Positions 27,229-35,969 of a stretch of DNA of 64,000 nucleotides are shown one piece after another (within the stretch, counting starts at the first letter, position 1; each line of letters opens with the position of its first letter). Source of the stretch: an uncultured bacterium. Lineage in GTDB: Bacteria > Verrucomicrobiota > Kiritimatiellia > CAIKKV01 > CAITUY01. Below the pieces are notes generated by a model. The model ran no database searches. It was given only the letters and a program-made list of their open reading frames with translations, and was not told the origin of the DNA. The translations under genes and the position numbers were made by a program. Location of the stretch: assembly GCA_903895695.1 (NCBI GenBank), contig CAITUY010000022.1, positions 17,890 through 81,889 on the forward strand, given 5' to 3'.

Positions 27229-29754
27229 ATGTCAAAGAACCTGGTCATCGTGGAATCGCCGGCCAAGGCGAAGACGATCAACAAGATCCTGGGCGCCGAC
27301 TTCACGGTCAAAGCCTCGATGGGGCACGTGCGCGACCTGCCGGTGAAGAGTCTGGGAGTCGATCTGGAGCATGATTTCACGCCGGAGTATGTGGTCACCG
27401 ACGACCGCAAGAAGGTGGTCAAGGAGCTGTGCGACGCCGCCGTGGGCTGCGACGCCATCTATCTGGCGCCTGATCCTGACCGCGAGGGGGAGGCCATCGC
27501 ATGGCATCTCAAGGCGATCCTGGAAGACAAGGTGCCGGCCGACAAGTTCTTCCGGGTGACCTACAACGAGATCACGGCCCGCGCGGTGCGCGAGGCGTTC
27601 GCAAATCCTTCGGAGATCGATCAGAAACGCGTTAACGCCCAGCAGGCGCGCCGCGTGCTCGACCGCATCGTGGGCTACAAGGTCAGTCCGTTGCTCTGGA
27701 GCCGGATCCATCGCGGGCTCAGCGCCGGCCGCGTGCAGTCCGTGGCGCTGCGCCTGGTCTGCGAGCGCGAACTGGCGATCCTGGGCTTCAAGCCCGAAGC
27801 CTACTGGGTGTTCGGCGCCGAGGTGCGCAAGCAGATCGATCCGAAGGACCCGTTCACCGTGCGGCTGGCCCGCATCAAGGGCGAGAAGGCCGAGGTCAAG
27901 TCGCCGGAGCAGGCCGAGCAGATCGCGAAGGACCTGGAGACACGATCCCTGCGCGTCAGGGGCATCGTTCGCCGCGAGATCAACAAACGTGCGTACCCGC
28001 CCTTCATCACCAGTTCGTTGCAGCAGGCCGGCTCCCGCGTGTACGACTACCCGCCCGCCCGCACCATGAAGATTGCCCAGAAGCTGTATGAAGGCGTGGA
28101 CTTGGGCGAAGGGCCCGTGGGTTTGATCACCTACATGCGTACCGACTCTTTCAATCTCTCACAGGACGCCCGGGCCGCGGCCACCCAGTTCATCACGTCG
28201 CAGTTCGGCCCCGAGTATCTGCCCGAGAAACCGAACTTTTTCAAGAGCCGCGGCGGCGCGCAGGAAGCGCACGAAGCCATCCGGCCGACGGATGTAAACC
28301 GCACTCCCGAGAGCCTTGCCAAGGCGCTGACGCCCGAGCAACTCAACCTGTACGGCTTGATCTGGCAGCGTTTTGTCGCCAGCCAGATGGCGCCGGCGAA
28401 GATCGAGCAACGCACGGCCGAGATCGAAACGATCACGCCTGAGGGCCAGGTGCCGGATTACCTGTTCCGCGCCACGGCCTCGCAGGTCGTGTTCCCGGGC
28501 TACATGAAGGTGTCGGGTGTGGAGCGCAAGGTTACCAAGGAGAAGGACGCGGCTGACAAGGCCGAAGGCGAAGCGGACGAGCCAGAGGTCGAGAAACTGC
28601 CGTCGCTGGAGCCGGGCGAGCCGTTGGACCTGCTCAAATGGCTGTCCGAGCGCAAGGAGACGCAGCCGCCGGGCCGGTACAGCGAAGCTTCGCTGATCAA
28701 GGCTCTGGAAGAGAATGGGGTGGGCCGGCCGAGCACCTATGCGTCGATCTTGGGCACGCTGTATGACCGCAAGTATGCCACTCGCGAGAAGAAGGCCGTC
28801 CAGCCAACCGACCTCGGCATGAAGGTCAACACGCTCCTGACGGAGAGCCTGAACGCGCTCTTCGACGTGCAGTTCACGGCCCACATGGAGGAACTGCTCG
28901 ACGAGATCGAGGCGGGCAAAGTCGAGTGGCACCACATGCTGGCCGATTTCTACAAGCAGTTCCTCGCGTGGATGGTTCTGGCCAAGGGGCCGGCGGCCGA
29001 CGCAGGCAAAGTGCTACGCGTGCTCACCGCGCTTGACCAGGTGAAAGAGTGGGGCCCCGAGACCAAGCGCGGAAAACGCACCTACAGCGACCACAAGTTC
29101 ACGGTTTCGATCCGCAAGCAGCTCGACGAGGCCAAGAAGCCGTTGTCGATGCGGCAGCTCGAGTCGCTGGGCCGTCTGGTCTTGCGTTATCGCGAGCAGA
29201 TTCCCGACTTGGGCGAGGCGCTGGCGGAGGCCGGCCTGCAGAAGCTGCTTGAGGAAACGCCGCCTGAGCCGCCGCGGGCCTCGACCGTGGCCAAGCTCGC
29301 CGCGCTGAGAGAGGTCGAGTTAGAGCCGCCAACCGAACGGCGCGGGCGGAAGTTCGACGACCGAGTCTTCGTCGAGTCGCTGCAGCGGCGCGTCGACCAG
29401 CAGCGCGAGCTTTCCCCGGCGCAACTCCAGGTGCTGGATCGGCTGGTCGGCAAATACAGTGAAAAGATTCCCAACTTTGAGGCGCTTCAGGAGTCGCTTG
29501 AACTCGGCCAGGCCAGCGGCACCGAGGACAACGAAAGCCAGGCCTTGCTCGACCAGCTCAAGAACGTGACCGACTGGAAGCAGAAGGCCGGACGCGACGG
29601 CAAGACCTACGACGACAAGGCGTTCTATGATTCGCTGTCGAAGCAGTTCGGCCAGCGCAAGTCGTTGTCGCCGCGGCAGCGTTCGGCGCTCAAGCGTATG
29701 GTCCGCCGCTATGCCGGCGGAGCGAAGGCCGACGAGAAGCCGGCGGATGGGTGA
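27229..29754 (+). CDS. topA: DNA topoisomerase I, type IA
   Basis: An 841-residue enzyme relaxing negative supercoils. Start at ATG 27229 (MSKNLVIVESPAKAKTINKI). Toprim segments include VESPAKAKTI, APDPDREGEAIAWHLK and RRVLDRIVGYKVSPLLW; the catalytic tyrosine lies in LITYMRTDSFNLS, and PPGRYSEASLIKALEENGVG and RPSTYASILGTL follow. Residues about 595-840 lack the CxxC zinc ribbons of classical TopA and instead contain three repeats of about 70 residues (roughly 29011-29240, 29287-29510, 29545-29730) with the pattern L..L...W...GR.YDD..F..SL, ending LSPxQLxxLxRLVxKY. The final ATG of its frame overlaps the next gene by 8 bp. Confidence 0.95.
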   Translation: MSKNLVIVESPAKAKTINKILGADFTVKASMGHVRDLPVKSLGVDLEHDFTPEYVVTDDRKKVVKELCDAAVGCDAIYLAPDPDREGEAIAWHLKAILEDKVPADKFFRVTYNEITARAVREAFANPSEIDQKRVNAQQARRVLDRIVGYKVSPLLWSRIHRGLSAGRVQSVALRLVCERELAILGFKPEAYWVFGAEVRKQIDPKDPFTVRLARIKGEKAEVKSPEQAEQIAKDLETRSLRVRGIVRREINKRAYPPFITSSLQQAGSRVYDYPPARTMKIAQKLYEGVDLGEGPVGLITYMRTDSFNLSQDARAAATQFITSQFGPEYLPEKPNFFKSRGGAQEAHEAIRPTDVNRTPESLAKALTPEQLNLYGLIWQRFVASQMAPAKIEQRTAEIETITPEGQVPDYLFRATASQVVFPGYMKVSGVERKVTKEKDAADKAEGEADEPEVEKLPSLEPGEPLDLLKWLSERKETQPPGRYSEASLIKALEENGVGRPSTYASILGTLYDRKYATREKKAVQPTDLGMKVNTLLTESLNALFDVQFTAHMEELLDEIEAGKVEWHHMLADFYKQFLAWMVLAKGPAADAGKVLRVLTALDQVKEWGPETKRGKRTYSDHKFTVSIRKQLDEAKKPLSMRQLESLGRLVLRYREQIPDLGEALAEAGLQKLLEETPPEPPRASTVAKLAALREVELEPPTERRGRKFDDRVFVESLQRRVDQQRELSPAQLQVLDRLVGKYSEKIPNFEALQESLELGQASGTEDNESQALLDQLKNVTDWKQKAGRDGKTYDDKAFYDSLSKQFGQRKSLSPRQRSALKRMVRRYAGGAKADEKPADG

Positions 29755-30781
29755 GACTCCAAAGACTCCGGGGGCGCCAGTCAAACCGTGGACCATCACG
29801 GAGGACCCGTGCGTGTCGCAGTACGTCGCGCACCTTGAGCATGAGCGCAACGCCTCACCCCACACGGTCAGCAACTACCTGCTGGACATCACCCAGTTTG
29901 CCGTGAGCAAGTGGGGCGAGGACGCCCTGCCGCCCTTTGCCTGGGGCAGCACCGACCGCTACACCGGCCGCAAGTTCCTCGTTGAGTCGCAGAAGGGGGG
30001 CGCGCAAGCCACGACCACGTCGCGGAAACTCTCCAGCCTGCGGAGTTTCTACCGTTTCATGGAACGTGAGGAGATGGTGCATTCCAATCCGTTCGCGGGA
30101 CTCAAGGGCCCCAAGCGCGCCCGCACCTTGCCGCATTTCTTGTCGGTGCCGGAAGTCGTGCGGTTGCTGGACGCCCCGGCCAAGGTGTGGGACGAGAGCG
30201 AGAAGCCGGCGACTGACAAAGAACGGCGCAGGGCCGAATTCCTGGCGCGGCGCGACACGGCTTTGCTGGAGGTGCTCTACAGCACCGGCGGCCGCGTGAG
30301 CGAGGTGGCGGGACTGCAGGATAGTTCCGTGGACCTGCTGAGCGGCGTCGTGCAGGTGCGCGGCAAGGGCAAGAAGGAGCGGCTGTGCGCGCTCGGTCGG
30401 CCGGCAGTCAAGGCGGTGAAGGCGGCACTCGACCTGCGCAACGTCTTGTGGCCGGAAATCGGGCGCCGTCCGCGCGGAGAGAAGCCGGTGTTTGTCAATA
30501 CGCGCGGCACGCGATTGACTACGCGCTCGATCGAGCGGCTGCTCAAACGATATCTGCGGGTGGCGGAGCTGAATCCGCTGCTGACGCCGCACGCCCTGCG
30601 GCATTCGTTTGCCACGCATTTGCTGGATGCCGGCGCCGATTTGCGGAGCGTACAGGAGATGCTCGGCCATGCCAGCCTGTCGACGACGCAGATCTACACG
30701 CATGTCACCGTGCAGAAACTGCGCGAGGTGTACCAGGACGCCCATCCGCGCGCTTTGGCGCGCGGGAGTGGTGAACAGTGA
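29747..30781 (+). CDS. Tyrosine recombinase (XerC/XerD type)
   Basis: A 344-residue site-specific recombinase, probably for chromosome dimer resolution. Start at ATG 29747, overlapping the topA stop by 8 bp. A SAM-like N-terminal core-binding domain (SQYVAHLEHERNASPHTVSN) precedes the catalytic domain with the Arg in STGGRVSEVAGL, the Lys in RGKGKKERLCALG, HALRHSFATHLLDAGADL (HxxR), LGHASLSTTQIYTHV with the nucleophile Tyr. Length is above the usual 300 because of an insertion near DESEKPATDKERRRAEFLAR. The stop lies within a short GTGAACAGTG repeat. Whether it is XerC or XerD is not decided. Confidence 0.92.
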   Translation: MGETPKTPGAPVKPWTITEDPCVSQYVAHLEHERNASPHTVSNYLLDITQFAVSKWGEDALPPFAWGSTDRYTGRKFLVESQKGGAQATTTSRKLSSLRSFYRFMEREEMVHSNPFAGLKGPKRARTLPHFLSVPEVVRLLDAPAKVWDESEKPATDKERRRAEFLARRDTALLEVLYSTGGRVSEVAGLQDSSVDLLSGVVQVRGKGKKERLCALGRPAVKAVKAALDLRNVLWPEIGRRPRGEKPVFVNTRGTRLTTRSIERLLKRYLRVAELNPLLTPHALRHSFATHLLDAGADLRSVQEMLGHASLSTTQIYTHVTVQKLREVYQDAHPRALARGSGEQ

Positions 30782-30797
30782 ACGGTGAACAGTGATT
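30771..30797 (+). repeat. Short GTGAACAGTGAACGGTGAAC repeat
   Basis: Two tandem GTGAACAGTG units separated by AACG. The repeat supplies the stop codon of the recombinase gene (30779-30781) and the GTG start of waaA (30792). A 17-base segment (GTGAACAGTGAACGGTG) recurs exactly at 45012-45028. Confidence 0.7.
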
Positions 30798-32081
30798 CGT
30801 CTCATATACAACCTGTTGTTCCCGGTCGTGTTCGTGGTCATGCTGCCGTATTACCTGTGGCGCATGCTGCGGCGCGGCGGGTATGGCAAAGGATTCCTGC
30901 AGCGACTGGGTTGGTATGACGCCGACGTGAAGGCGCGGTTATCCAAAGGGCCCTGGTTTTGGGTGCATGCCGTCAGTGTCGGCGAGATGTATGTGGGCCT
31001 GCGGTTCATCGAGGGCTGGCGCGCGGCGCATCCCGGCGCGGCGTTCGTGGTTACCACGAATACGTCGACAGCCCACCGGCTGGCCGAGAAGTCTATGAAT
31101 CCCGCGGATGTGCTTCTGTACTTCCCGGTCGATTTCCCCATCGTGGTGAGGTCCGTGCTCAATCGCATCAAGCCGGCGCGGTTGATCATGACCGAAGGCG
31201 AACTCTGGCCGAACCTGCTGCACATGGCGCGGGCGCGGGGGATCCCGATGGCGATCATCAACGGACGGGTTTCCGACCGCTCCTTCTCGCGTTACCGGCG
31301 GCTGCGCGGCGTGTTCGGCCCCGTGCTGCGCACCTTCAACGTCATCTGCGCGCAGGGCCGTCAGGATGCGGACCGCTATGCCGCCATTGGCGCCGACCCG
31401 GCGCGGGTGATCGTGACCGGCAGCGCGAAGTATGACGTTGCGTTGCAGACCCCCGGTGACCCGGCCAAGGGACGCGAGATCCTGGCACAGGCGGGTATCC
31501 CGGCGACGGCGCTGGTCCTGCTCGGCGGGTCGACGTGGGCGGGCGAGGAGGGAATATTGCTCGACGCCTACCAGTGGCTCAAGGCGGCGCATCCGGAGCT
31601 CGTGCTGGTCCTGGTGCCGCGGCATGCCGAGCGCCGCGACGAGGTCATGGCGGCGATCCGGGCGCGCGGGTTGAGCGTGGTGCAGCGCAGTGCCATGAGG
31701 GACAAGCCGACGCCACCGGTCGCGCCCGATGTCTTGCTGGCCGATACCACCGGCGAGTTGCGGCACATCTACACCGTTGGCGACGTGGTTTTCGTGGGCA
31801 AGAGTCTGACCCAGCATGGCGGGCAGAATGTCATTGAGCCGGCAGCCTGCGGCAGAGCCGTGGTAGTCGGTCCGAACATGGAGAATTTCCCGGATGTCAT
31901 GCAGGACTTCCGTGCGGCCGGGGCGATCGTGCAGGTACCCGACGCGGCGCAGTTTGCGGTCGAGATTGAACGGTTGCTGGGTGACGCGGCCTACCGGCGG
32001 GCTTACGGCGACAAGGCGCGCGCCCTGGTGGATGCCCGCCGCGGCGGCATTCAACGCATGGTGGAAGCGATCGGGACATGA
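30792..32081 (+). CDS. waaA: 3-deoxy-D-manno-octulosonic acid transferase
   Basis: A 429-residue Kdo transferase (GT30) that adds Kdo to lipid A precursor at the inner membrane. GTG 30792 starts the typical anchored N-terminus IRLIYNLLFPVVFVVMLPYY. The catalytic region shows PWFWVHAVSVGEMYVGLRFI, FVVTTNTSTAHRLAEKS, LIMTEGELWPNLLHMARARG (motif E/W), NGRVSDRSFSRYRRLRG, SAKYDVALQTPGDPAKGREI, VLLGGSTWAGEEGILLDAY and KSLTQHGGQNVIEPAACGRA. The enzyme implies a Gram-negative envelope. It overlaps the next gene by 4 bp. Confidence 0.94.
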   Translation: MIRLIYNLLFPVVFVVMLPYYLWRMLRRGGYGKGFLQRLGWYDADVKARLSKGPWFWVHAVSVGEMYVGLRFIEGWRAAHPGAAFVVTTNTSTAHRLAEKSMNPADVLLYFPVDFPIVVRSVLNRIKPARLIMTEGELWPNLLHMARARGIPMAIINGRVSDRSFSRYRRLRGVFGPVLRTFNVICAQGRQDADRYAAIGADPARVIVTGSAKYDVALQTPGDPAKGREILAQAGIPATALVLLGGSTWAGEEGILLDAYQWLKAAHPELVLVLVPRHAERRDEVMAAIRARGLSVVQRSAMRDKPTPPVAPDVLLADTTGELRHIYTVGDVVFVGKSLTQHGGQNVIEPAACGRAVVVGPNMENFPDVMQDFRAAGAIVQVPDAAQFAVEIERLLGDAAYRRAYGDKARALVDARRGGIQRMVEAIGT

Positions 32082-32743
32082 CCAACGAGGAATGGCTGAT
32101 CGTCGATACGGAGACGAACGGGTTGTACCCGCCCATTTGTGCCGTCGAGATTGCGGCCCAGCGCATGTGCGGATGGGAACCTGTGGGCGAGCCGTTTCGC
32201 ATGCTGCTGAACCACGACGTCTATATTGACCCCATGGCGCAGGCGGTGCACGGGTATTCGCGCGAGTTCCTGCGCGCGCATGGCGAGTCGCCGCTCAAGG
32301 CGCATGCGGCCTTCCGCGAGTATGCGGGCGAACTCCCGATCGTGGCCTACAATCTGTCGTTCGACTGGGATCGCGTGTTGCTGCCGGAGTACCGCCGGCT
32401 GGGTGTCCCGGTCGCGGGCTCCAAGGGATTCTGCGCCATGACCCTGGCCCGCCGTGCGATCGCGGAGACCGGCAACCACAGGCTGGAGACGCTGAAGAAT
32501 CATTTCCGGCTGTCGGATGCAGTATCGCATCGCGGCTTGAACGACGTGATCACGACCGTGCGCCTGTTCGAGACGGTGTTGCGCGAGCGATTGGAGTCGG
32601 CAGGTATCGTGGGATTCACGAAGATCGCCAAGTTCTCCCGCGCTACACCCGTGGCGAAGTGCCGGGCGCTGGTGGCGAAGGCGGTCGGCAATCCCCTTGC
32701 CGTTCAGGCGCCGAAAGTATCTAATATGGGTGTGCGAGGGTGA
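32078..32743 (+). CDS. DEDDh 3'-5' exonuclease (DnaQ-like)
   Basis: A 221-residue exonuclease domain protein. The three exonuclease motifs are WLIVDTETNGLYPPICAVEI (Exo I, DxE), IVAYNLSFDWDRVLLPEYRR (Exo II) and VSHRGLNDVITTVRLFETVL (Exo III, H...D). No polymerase or BRCT domain is fused. It overlaps waaA by ATGA and is followed within 6 bp by the toxin-antitoxin pair. Role in repair or proofreading is inferred from the family only. Confidence 0.85.
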   Translation: MTNEEWLIVDTETNGLYPPICAVEIAAQRMCGWEPVGEPFRMLLNHDVYIDPMAQAVHGYSREFLRAHGESPLKAHAAFREYAGELPIVAYNLSFDWDRVLLPEYRRLGVPVAGSKGFCAMTLARRAIAETGNHRLETLKNHFRLSDAVSHRGLNDVITTVRLFETVLRERLESAGIVGFTKIAKFSRATPVAKCRALVAKAVGNPLAVQAPKVSNMGVRG

Positions 32744-32749
32744 GTTGCT

Positions 32750-32992
32750 ATGATCGCTGTCAAAGCAGAGTGTGACGGGAAGAGCATTATCCTTCCGCCC
32801 ACCGGGCGGTTTCCAAAGGGGGCGGTGATCGTCGTCTTCGAGGAGGAAGAACCGTCGCGTGACGAGACCGCTTGGCGGGCGTTGGCTGCACGGGGACTTG
32901 AAGCTGCCTACGGCGAACGAGAACCAGAGTATCCACTGAGTCTGGTCAAAGAGCCCAACGCGGAGTACCTACCATCAAAGAAGGCGACGTAA
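32750..32992 (+). CDS. Putative antitoxin of a PemK/MazF-type pair
   Basis: An 80-residue acidic protein with a small N-terminal beta-rich portion (VKAECDGKSIILPPTGRFPK) and a C-terminal segment (LAARGLEAAYGEREPEYPLS, VKEPNAEYLPSK) typical of small antitoxin-like proteins upstream of PemK toxins, as I recall. Its TAA stop (32990-32992) overlaps the toxin's N-terminal coding region. Partner assignment rests on position and family resemblance. Confidence 0.55.
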   Translation: MIAVKAECDGKSIILPPTGRFPKGAVIVVFEEEEPSRDETAWRALAARGLEAAYGEREPEYPLSLVKEPNAEYLPSKKAT

Positions 32993-33003
32993 TTCTGGCC
33001 TCG

Positions 33004-33327
33004 TTGCCGCAGGCCGACGGCAGGATCAAGAACAGGCCGGCGTTGCTCCTTAGGGAAATGCCAGGATTCGGTGATGTTCTTGTCTGCGGCATCAGCACTC
33101 AGATTCGGCAGGTCGTGGACGGTTTTGACGAGCGGTTGATGCCGGTAGATCGAGACTACTCGTCGAGTGGTCTCGTAGAGCCCTCCTTAATACGCCTGGG
33201 TTTCCTTGCCGTCCTCCCACGAAGCAGCATACCCGGCACGATCGGGCGGATCGCGGAAGATCGTCATCGGCGACTGCTCAAGAGACTCAGCGATCACTTA
33301 CTCGCCGCCCGCCCACGAGGCGTCTGA
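33004..33327 (+). CDS. PemK/MazF-family toxin (start codon uncertain)
   Basis: A type II toxin-like endoribonuclease fold. The core reads RIKNRPALLLREMPGFGDVL, VCGISTQIRQVVDGFDERLM, YSSSGLVEPSLIRLGFLAVL and SIPGTIGRIAEDRHRRLLKR. The TTG at 33004 gives 107 residues. The frame is open back to 32902 and the preceding codons encode IKEGDVILAS, which look like the true family N-terminus, but no ATG, GTG or TTG precedes them in frame; only ATC 32974, ATT 32992 and CTG 32995 remain. The gene may use a rare start or be disabled. It is the likely toxin partner of the preceding 80-residue protein. Confidence 0.65.
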   Translation: MPQADGRIKNRPALLLREMPGFGDVLVCGISTQIRQVVDGFDERLMPVDRDYSSSGLVEPSLIRLGFLAVLPRSSIPGTIGRIAEDRHRRLLKRLSDHLLAARPRGV

Positions 33328-33514
33328 TCGATTGGGCCACTTCGATCTTCTGGCGGGCGCCGCTCTGTCGACGCTGTGTGCCCGTATCGTCAAAGCCCGC
33401 CGCAGGTGTGACCTAAGGTCCATTCCCGGGCCGCGTTGCCAATTGTCTTGTCCCTCGGCCCTCAAAGGTATTCAATCGCCCTCGGTTCGGCTATTCACCC
33501 ATGGAGACAATGCC

Positions 33515-34528
33515 ATGACGCTGCTGCGGTTCGCGCTGGTCGGGTTCCTGATCGCCACGGTCGGTCGAGCGGACATCGAGACGAATGCTGTCCTGCGGCA
33601 ACGCGCGTATCCGGCTATCGAACCGGCCATCATCGAACAGGCCGCAGCGCCGCAACATAAGGCCTCCAACGTTAAGGCAATGCCAAGTTCTTCAAATATT
33701 GCCGCAATCACCGTCGATGATATGCTGAAGACGAATCTGACCGTGTTGGGCGTGAAATGGCCGCGAGGCTCTGCCATCACTTACGATGCGGCTCGGCACC
33801 AGATTCTGGTCGTCAACACGGAAGAGAATCTGGCGCTCTTGGACAAGATGCTCATTGGCGAGCGAGACACTATTCCTGGTCAGATTGAGATCGATCTTCT
33901 CATCGTACAATTTGATGCGACGAATTTTCTCCATCAGGCGCCCGGCAGTGTTTCGGCTCGGTCATTGTTGCGGCTGTGGACGAACGGCTGCGGCCGCTTG
34001 TTGGGAGCCCCCAGGGTGGTCACACGGAGCGGTTCGGAAGCTTCGGTCCGTGGTGTGACCGAGGTGATCTACCCGACCACGTTCGAAAGCCAGGGCGGTG
34101 GTGGCCCATGCAATTCAAATGCGCCGGCGCCGGAAGCCTGCGCTGTGGTCAAGCCTCAGGACTTCCAGACGCGCGAAGTCGGCACCATTCTGACCGCGTT
34201 GCCCGAAGTGTCACCCGATGGGAACATGATCAACCTGACGTTGACGCCCACCTTCGTGGAGCCGCCGACCTGGAAGGACTATGGGTACGATCAGCCGGAT
34301 GGCATCGGCAAGTTGCGTCACGTGCCGATTGAGCAGCCCTTCTTCCAGAACTTCACTGTGAAGACCCAGGTATCCGTACAAGATGGCGCAACGCTGCTGA
34401 TCGGCGGCGGCACGCCGACCCGTGACGGGAAGGGACTGATCTACAGCTTCCTGACCGTCCGGCTAGTTGGGGCGGATGGCGAACCAGGCTGGGAGCGTGG
34501 GGGTGCATCCGGCGCGGCGGGTTACTGA
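33515..34528 (+). CDS. Short secretin-like (type II/III secretion system D-like) protein, paralogue 1
   Basis: A 337-residue exported protein. Start at ATG 33515 (MTLLRFALVGFLIATVGRAD), with a signal peptide. The N-terminal half has an N1-like module (VLGVKWPRGSAITYDAARHQ, VNTEENLALLDKML) and the C-terminal half resembles the secretin domain (RVVTRSGSEASVRGVTEVIY, FQTREVGTILTALPEVSPDG, NMINLTLTPTFVEPPTWKDY, GATLLIGGGTPTRDG). It is shorter than a full secretin and lacks an obvious long barrel insert. Similar to the protein at 35970 (paralogue 2), which has an additional STN-like N-terminal domain. Function beyond the family is unknown. Confidence 0.75.
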   Translation: MTLLRFALVGFLIATVGRADIETNAVLRQRAYPAIEPAIIEQAAAPQHKASNVKAMPSSSNIAAITVDDMLKTNLTVLGVKWPRGSAITYDAARHQILVVNTEENLALLDKMLIGERDTIPGQIEIDLLIVQFDATNFLHQAPGSVSARSLLRLWTNGCGRLLGAPRVVTRSGSEASVRGVTEVIYPTTFESQGGGGPCNSNAPAPEACAVVKPQDFQTREVGTILTALPEVSPDGNMINLTLTPTFVEPPTWKDYGYDQPDGIGKLRHVPIEQPFFQNFTVKTQVSVQDGATLLIGGGTPTRDGKGLIYSFLTVRLVGADGEPGWERGGASGAAGY

Positions 34529-34598
34529 GAGTTGGGCCTGGAACTGGGTGTCGCGCGTGCTGAGTTCTGTGGTACGATTCCAGAAGAGGTAACGAAAC

Positions 34599-34760
34599 AT
34601 GGCAAATACGTACACGGCAGTGACCAAGCAGGACGGCGGGCGGTGAATCGGGTGGATCGAAGAGGTCCCCGGCGCGAATTGTCAGGAGCCGACTCGGCAG
34701 AAGCTACTCGAAAGCCTGCGTGTCACGTTGGCCGAGGCGCTGGAATTCAATCGGACATAG
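34599..34760 (+). pseudogene. HicB-like antitoxin with an in-frame stop
   Basis: From ATG 34599 the frame reads MANTYTAVTKQDGGR, then TGA 34644-34646, then IGWIEEVPGANCQE and LLESLRVTLAEALEFNRT to TAG 34758-34760, all in one frame over 53 codons. The expected residue at the stop is Trp (TGG), so one G-to-A change interrupts an otherwise recognisable small HicB-type protein. UGA is used as a normal stop elsewhere in the window, so readthrough is unlikely. No HicA partner is visible. Confidence 0.6.
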
Positions 34761-34811
34761 GTTACAAATACGGGCTTGCGAACTGACTGAATTTGGAATA
34801 ATACGGTCATC

Positions 34812-35954
34812 GTGAGTGACCAAAACTATATCCCGCAGGCACAACTCGCGCGCCTCAAGTCGTTGGCTTCTGTCGGCAAGGTGGTGGTCGTCTATGGCCC
34901 GCGCCGCGTCGGCAAGACGACCCTGATCCGCCACTACGCGGAGCAAGCCGACGAACCCGTCTTGATGGTAACGGGTGAGGACATCACCGTTCGCCACTAT
35001 CTGGAGAGTCAGTCGCTGGCGGAATTGAAGTCTTTTGTCGGTAGTCGCCGCGTGCTGATCGTGGACGAGGCGCAGTATGTCAAGCAGATCGGGCTCAACC
35101 TGAAACTGATGGTTGACCACATTCCGGGCATCAAGATCATCGCCACCGGTTCCTCGTCGTTCGATTTGGCGCACCAAGCGGGCGAACCGCTCACCGGTCG
35201 CCAGTACACCTTGCTGATGCTGCCTCTGGCGCAGATGGAAATTGGTCCCACCGAGACCGCCCACGAGACCCACGCGCACCTTGAGCAGCGCCTAGTGTAC
35301 GGCAGTTATCCCGAGGTGGTGCTGACGGACTCGAACGAGGGCAGGGAACTCTACTTGCGAGAATTGGTGGGCAGCTACCTTTTCAAGGACATCCTGCAGC
35401 TTGAGGGGATTCGGCACTCGGACAAACTGGTGCGTCTGCTTCAACTTCTTGCCTTTCAGATTGGCCACGAAGTCTCCGTGACCGAACTCGGTTCTCAATT
35501 GGGCATGAGCAAGAACACGGTGGATAGGTATCTCGACCTGCTTGAGAAGGTATTTGTCATCCACTGCCGGTCCGGCTTTGCACGTAACTTGCGCAAGGAG
35601 GTCACCAAGAGCCGGCGCTACTACTTCATCGACAACGGCATCCGGAATGCCCTGATCAACAATTTCAACCCGGTCGCGATGCGGGACGATGTCGGGGCCC
35701 TGTGGGAGAACTATGCCATCGGAGAGCGGATGAAGGCTAACCTGTACCACGGTCGGAACATCCAAAGTTATTTCTGGCGCACATACGACCAGAAGGAAAT
35801 TGACCTGGTAGAGGACGTCGGCGGCGCATTGCATGGTTTCGAGATGAAATGGACACGTGCCCGGAGCGCGCCCCCCAAGGACTGGTCGGAGGGTTATCCC
35901 AAGGCATCATTCGAGATTATCCACCGAGACCATTACCTGGAGTTCATCACCTGA
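34812..35954 (+). CDS. AAA_14/DUF4143 ATPase
   Basis: A 380-residue protein starting at GTG 34812. The Walker A is VVVYGPRRVGKTTLIRHYAE and the Walker B-like segment is RRVLIVDEAQYVKQI; IKIIATGSSSFDLAHQAGEP is a sensor-like element. The C-terminal half has a winged-helix segment (VSVTELGSQLGMSKNTVDRY) and a DUF4143 nuclease-fold-like domain (YYFIDNGIRNALINNF, DVGALWENYAIGERM, YDQKEIDLVEDVGGALHGFE with an Asp-x-Glu-x-Lys-like order). Function of this abundant family is unknown. It is nested between the two secretin-like paralogues, 15 bp upstream of paralogue 2. Confidence 0.85.
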   Translation: MSDQNYIPQAQLARLKSLASVGKVVVVYGPRRVGKTTLIRHYAEQADEPVLMVTGEDITVRHYLESQSLAELKSFVGSRRVLIVDEAQYVKQIGLNLKLMVDHIPGIKIIATGSSSFDLAHQAGEPLTGRQYTLLMLPLAQMEIGPTETAHETHAHLEQRLVYGSYPEVVLTDSNEGRELYLRELVGSYLFKDILQLEGIRHSDKLVRLLQLLAFQIGHEVSVTELGSQLGMSKNTVDRYLDLLEKVFVIHCRSGFARNLRKEVTKSRRYYFIDNGIRNALINNFNPVAMRDDVGALWENYAIGERMKANLYHGRNIQSYFWRTYDQKEIDLVEDVGGALHGFEMKWTRARSAPPKDWSEGYPKASFEIIHRDHYLEFIT

Positions 35955-35969
35955 TGCGGAGACTATTCC

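Noticed and set aside
34644..34646. Recoded UGA (selenocysteine or Trp) in the HicB-like frame
   Set aside because: UGA ends many intact genes here (for example 3' ends at 2900 and 29752), and no SECIS-like hairpin was evident, so a nonsense mutation is simpler.
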